Source of the DNA: Bondarzewia mesenterica
Lineage: Eukaryota > Basidiomycota > Agaricomycetes > Russulales > Bondarzewiaceae
Reading direction: 5' to 3'
Length of the DNA: 64,000 bases
NCBI GenBank assembly: GCA_004802705.1
Contig: SGPL01000070.1
Span: 1-64,000 of the forward strand
The position numbers and the translations under genes were made by a program. The notes under the pieces are model-generated. The model saw nothing but the letters and a program-made list of their open reading frames with translations. It had not been told where the DNA came from and made no database searches. Shown in pieces: positions 59,348-64,000 of the stretch (position 1 is the stretch's first letter; each line of letters begins with the position of its first letter).

Positions 59348-62300
59348 ATGTTTATGCACCCACGCCAGAACCGCCATGGAAGTCATTCTGGTATGTTGTC
59401 AGTAATTTTACGTGGTTTATAACTCACATGTGCATGATTCTATCGTTAATAGATGCCAGTGGATGGCCATCTACATCTCAGAATGGCGGGGCAAATTCCG
59501 ACGAAGATTCTGACACAGAACGAGGCCCATATCGATCGACTGCCAGTTCTGACCCGTCCGCGCTTGGCAATGAACCAAATTCAGAGTTGGATGGGCGGGG
59601 TAACGGCTCGGTAGTGACGGTCCCAGATCCAGTACCCATCATTCCCTACTGGTCCGCCAAACGACACTTGACCTGCGGAAACCCTACACCTCCGCCGCCT
59701 TGGGCTCCGAAGATGAGCCCATGGCGATCATCGCCTGGCAAGCTCAAGACGGCTAATGCGGCGTTGGTTTTATGCCTCAACATCGACGTGGACCCGCCAG
59801 ATATCATCAAGACCAACCCTTGCGCGGTTCTCGAGTGTTGGGTTGATCCGCATACCATGCCTTCTCACAAGGCCCTTGAAGTGATTGGCACAAATTTGCA
59901 GCACCAGTTCGAAGGCCTCAGCCCCAAGATACCATACAAACCCATCCTAGATCCATCATACGAGGACCTGCGCCGATTCTGCACGACGCTACGAAAGCAG
60001 GCTAAAGATGATGCCGTCCTTTTTTATTACAATGGCCACGGAGTCCCGAAACCGACCCCTAGTGGCGAACTCTGGTGTTTCAACAGGAATTACACACAGT
60101 ACATTCCTGTGTCTCTAGCCGAAGTGCAGGCTTGGCTCGGTACACCGTGCGTCTACATCTGGGATTGCTCTGCCGCTGGAAACCTCCTACTCAACTTCAA
60201 CAATTTCGCCAAGCGACGGGATTCGGACAACAAGGATGCAGGGCATACAGAGGGCGCCACCTACTCCGAGTCTATACAACTGGCAGCGTGCGCTGCAAAC
60301 GAGCAACTGCCACTATGCCCTGAATTGCCTGCTGACCTTTTCACGTCCTGTCTTACCTCTCCAATAGACATTGCCCTCCGCTACTTCGTCATGCATAATC
60401 AGCTTCCAAATAACATCACCGCAGATATGGTCATGCAGCTTCCCGGCGACCTCAAGGACCGACGGACACCTCTGGGAGAACTAAATTGGATTTTCACTGC
60501 GATTACTGACACCATCGCATGGACGACTTTTTCGCGCGAATTATTCACGAGACTCTACCGCTCTGATCTCCTCATTGCCTCACTCTTCCGTAATTTTCTG
60601 TTGGCCGAACGAATCATGAAGAATTACCACTGCACTCCCCACACATCACCGTCACTGCCCCCTACTAACACGCATCCCTTGTGGGCTTCCTGGGATCTTG
60701 CAGTTGATGCTTGCCTAAGACAACTCCCTGAGCTGCTAAAGCACACAGATTTGAGCACTAATGGTGTTTTATCGGGTAGCGCGTCCATGAGGGCACGCCG
60801 ACAGGCGCAAGCTGCTGCTGCTGCTGTTCGCCAGGACAAGTCCAATGCCTCCGGCGAAAAGTCATATACTTACATCCCCAGCCGGTTTTTCACCGATCAG
60901 TTGACTGCTTTTGAGGTTTGGATATCTCGCGGAGGGTCTGCGCTCACGAAACGGGGACCCTTGTCTCTGCCTGTATGCACCGGGGATTCCAATGAGGAGT
61001 ACGGGGCTGTGAGCGGTGGGCTCAAGCTATCACGGCCTGTTGATGGTTTGGAGAAGCCTGATCACCATCTCGTCCCACGCAAGCCACCAGAACAGTTGCC
61101 TATTGTTCTGCAGGTCCTTCTGTCGCAGCCGCATCGTATGCGTGCGCTGATCCTCCTCTCGCAATTCGTAGACCTTGGTCCATGGGCGGTCCATCTCGCC
61201 CTTGCCATCGGCATATTCCCATATATATCCAAGCTACTTCAAGCTGCGGGGCAGGACCTGCGACCCGTGCTCATCTTCATATGGGCGCGCATATTGGCCG
61301 TCGACCCCACATGTCAGGTTGACCTTTATACCAACCAGGGTTACAAGTACTTTGCGAACGTGCTTGCCGCTCAAGACGATCCTCTCCACGTCGCTATCCC
61401 CAATGTGTCGGAGCATAAGGCCATGTGTGCATTCGTGTTGTCTGCAATCGCGCGGGACTACGCTCGCGGGCAGAATGCATGTTGGCACGAGAAAGTGTTC
61501 CACTCGTGCTTCGAGCGACTAGAAGAAGGCGATTTCCTCCTCCGACAGTGGTCTGCGCTTTGCATCGCTCAGATGTGGGATGGGAATGACGATCTTAAGG
61601 TATTCGGAGTGGACCATGGGACCCAGGACAAGTTCATCGCTCTGTTGTCGGACGATTCGCCCGAGGTCAGAACTGCTGCGCTATATGCCCTTGGCACATT
61701 CCTCGGTGCGTCTGGTTCAGTTGACCCGGAAAAGATCGGCGGCGGAGGATCTGGGAGTATGTTTTCTCTCTCGGAACACGTACATTTTCGTATGGAAGTC
61801 GCAGTTGTCACTGGCGCGACGCTGGCTGTCAAGGAGGATGCTAGTCCAATGGCTCGTAAAGAGTTATTAATTCTGATCAGCTGCCTTGTTAGGGAGTGGA
61901 GAGGATATTTCGTTGTCTGCGCGTGGTTATATTGGGAAGAGGACAGACGCTGGAAGTCGGGCGATGTTCCTCAGCTCCATGAGGAAGATGCCACTGATCA
62001 AGCTATAGCTGAATGGCTGGATGGTTTTGGAGATAACGAGGCTCTGCGTCAGGGAAACCGAGTGCTACTTTCATCCTTCTTCACCATCTTCACGGTCCTC
62101 TTGGAGCTTTCCGTTGATCCTTACCTTGAGGTCGCCACTCTCGCTCAGACGATCGTGGACTATATAATGGCCCTTCTTTTGGAATCTCCATTCACTCGTC
62201 TGGATAGCACCTCTATCGGGAGTCTGTCGTCACAGGATGTAAAAACAACGAGTAGTTACCGCTCTCGTCGCTCATCTTTGATATCATCACCATCGCGAAC

Positions 62301-64000
62301 GCGGCCATCGTCTCCAACAGGATTCCGGCCAGGTATGGTTCGCAGCGATACAATGTCGAGCACAATCTCGTCTGGCGTTTCCAACACCCTCCGGCGCACA
62401 TCATCATTTGCCAACGCGCTCAAGATTCTAGCTGGGGGCATTGCTTTCCCCTCACTTGAAGACGCGCACAAATCAACGCACAAATCAACGCACCAGCACT
62501 CACACGCCCCACGCTCGCCCCCCCACTCGGAGAGACCAGACATCTCCCGCCCACCTTCACCGAACCTGAATCTAGCTCAGTACGCATCACCATATCCCCG
62601 TCTATCAGCAAAAGGATATTCCGTCAGCGCCCCTACGTCGCCCACGTCGTCCGCTCGCTCATCAAAGGACATCGTTTCACCCCGCGCGATAGATTTCTTG
62701 CCGTCAGACGTCATGGAGGCGTTGTTTGAAGAAGACATGGAGCGGCTGAGGGCGCGACGGCGGGCGGGTAAGACCAGTAGAGAAGGGTACAACGGCGCGT
62801 TACCCAGTCCGTCAGATAGTACATCTTCAGGCAATTTCAACACGAACAACGTGCATTTGGGCTTGGGTACAGGCACGGGTGTTCGCGACGTCTTGCCACT
62901 GAAGTCTCAGTTCTTTGACTTGTGCAGTGAGTACTTTAAGGAACCCCAGATGAGAGTCAGTCTATCAAGTTTCGGTCGCCAGGACTTCGCGTGCTCACGT
63001 GCTCAACATTGGTTTCTAGCAAGCGGAGGCGGATGAAACAGGGAGTCTGGAGTACAATTACCAGGCATGGCGGCAGCAACGGAATGAACAAGTGATATCA
63101 GAGACGCAATCGCAGGCCGAGGTTGCTGGTTAGTCCTGTTTGTATTAATTAAATATCGCCATTCTGACATCTATCCTTAACTTCGCAGACAGTCGTCAGT
63201 GGGATCGGCCAGTCACGACACTGCACGTCTCAGGGGTACCGTTGTCCATGGCTTTCCATGCTTACGATCCACACCTCGTTGTCGCGAGCGAGACGGACAT
63301 AGTGCAGTAAGTCAGTCGTTTGTTCCGCAACGATGGATTTCTCATGCTTTCTGGATCAGTGTTTGGGATTGGTCGCACCGCCAGCGCCTGGCTACTTTCT
63401 ACAACGGCAATCCGGCACAGGCTGGCATTACCTCTGTCCAGTTCATCAATCAGGATGTCGGCGGTATCATCCTCGTCAGTTCCGGTAGGTCTTTCCAGAG
63501 TATACATGAACTCTCCGGATTGTTTTGATTGATAAGTCGCACAGCGGACGGTATGATACGGTTGTATCGAAACTACGACCCCGCCACGAGCAGTACCGGG
63601 GTGCAGATGGTCAGTGCATTCCGGGGGCTGGGAGAAATCATCCAAGTGCGCCGCGGGAGTGGCGTCGTTGTGAATTGGAAGCAGTCTGGGGGGTCGCTCC
63701 TTGTCAGCGGCGACTCGCGAATGATCAGAGTGTGGGATGCGCACACCGAGTCGCAGCTGATGGTGCGTGTGGTTTCATTTGTGCAAAGGACGGGCGCTGA
63801 TGTACTGTGGGCCGCATGATAGGATCTGGCGACCAACTCTGAGAGCCCTGTCACTGCTATGATGTCGGATGGAGGGCCGTCCTCCATATTTTTGGCGAGT
63901 TTCGCGGATGGTATCATCAAGGTGTTTGATCGACGCTATGACGAAGAGAATGCTGTTGTGCGGTCATACAATGAGCATAATGCCTGGGTGCAAAACTTGC
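59348..64000 (+). CDS. Raptor/Kog1/Mip1, TORC1 scaffold subunit (3' partial)
   Basis: Exons 59348-59390, 59453-62955, 63020-63128, 63189-63306, 63360-63484, 63545-63762 and 63823 to the window end. The short first exon (MFMHPRQNRHGSHS) is chosen because it meets the next exon in phase. The Raptor N-terminal conserved caspase-like domain is plain: ALVLCLNIDVDPPDIIK, CAVLECWVDPHTM, KQAKDDAVLFYYNGHGVPKP, TPSGELWCFNRNYTQYIP, VYIWDCSAAGNLL, LPADLFTSCLTSPIDIALR. HEAT-like repeats follow (QWSALCIAQMWD, PEVRTAALYALGTFLGA), then a Ser-rich loop and WD40 repeats (VVASETDIVHVWDW, LVSGDSRMIRVWDAH, IIKVFDRRYDEENAV). Raptor recruits TOR substrates for nutrient signalling. The last WD40 blades lie outside the window. 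Confidence 0.96.

Overview
The window is nuclear DNA of a filamentous basidiomycete, most likely an Agaricomycete. Genes are closely packed on both strands. Introns are mostly 48-100 nt with GT...AG ends. Ribosomal protein eL28, which budding yeast lacks, is present next to dynactin p150, Raptor, a TRF4-type poly(A) polymerase and a cellular RNA-dependent RNA polymerase. Nothing looks prokaryotic, viral or organellar. A specific order (for example Polyporales) is only an impression.

Layout. 0-3.7 kb: 3' part of an NBR1-like selective autophagy receptor (+). 3.7-7.4 kb: N-riddled DNA with no supportable gene. 7.4-8.7 kb: conserved SCI1-like protein (-). 8.9-10.3 kb: Ran1-type kinase broken by frameshifts (-). 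11.0-12.9 kb: divergent ribosomal pair eL21 (-) and uS4 (+). 13.4-14.9 kb: TRF4-like nucleotidyltransferase (-). 15.3-15.8 kb: small His/Glu-rich protein (+). 16.0-19.3 kb: DH-PH-FYVE Rho exchange factor (-). 20.1-20.9 kb: small secreted protein (+). 21.6-22.6 kb: eL28 (+). 23.4-24.2 kb: GST-like protein (-). 24.6-27.3 kb: membrane protein with a long disordered tail (-). 27.9-28.7 kb: MARVEL protein (-). 29.0-29.8 kb: membrane-anchored LysM protein (-). 31.0-35.1 kb: RNA-dependent RNA polymerase (-). 36.1-37.7 kb: acetylpolyamine amidohydrolase/deacetylase (+). 37.9-39.1 kb: U1A/U2B'' RRM protein (-). 39.4-41.6 kb: malic enzyme (-). 42.1-49.7 kb: 2,325-residue NFX1-type helicase fused to three CbxX-type AAA+ modules (+). 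50.1-51.4 kb: adenosine kinase (+). 51.7-53.5 kb: C2H2 zinc finger protein (-). 54.1-58.9 kb: dynactin p150 (-). 59.3 kb to the end: Raptor/Kog1 (+, 3' partial).

Most genes are unrelated housekeeping functions. The most interesting part is 31-50 kb, where an RNA-silencing RNA polymerase, a deacetylase-fold enzyme read divergently from it, and a giant ZNFX1-like helicase-AAA+ fusion lie within 19 kb, with a TRF4/Cid-type nucleotidyltransferase 16 kb further away. These are the same enzyme classes as the fission yeast RNA-directed RNA polymerase complex (Rdp1, Hrr1, Cid12). Whether they work together here is inference.

Sequence quality matters for annotation. Several genes between 9.9 and 26.1 kb can be read through only if one base is missing from a short G or C run. 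All such shifts have the same sign, and they lie in or near N-containing stretches, so they look like base-calling or assembly errors rather than real mutations.
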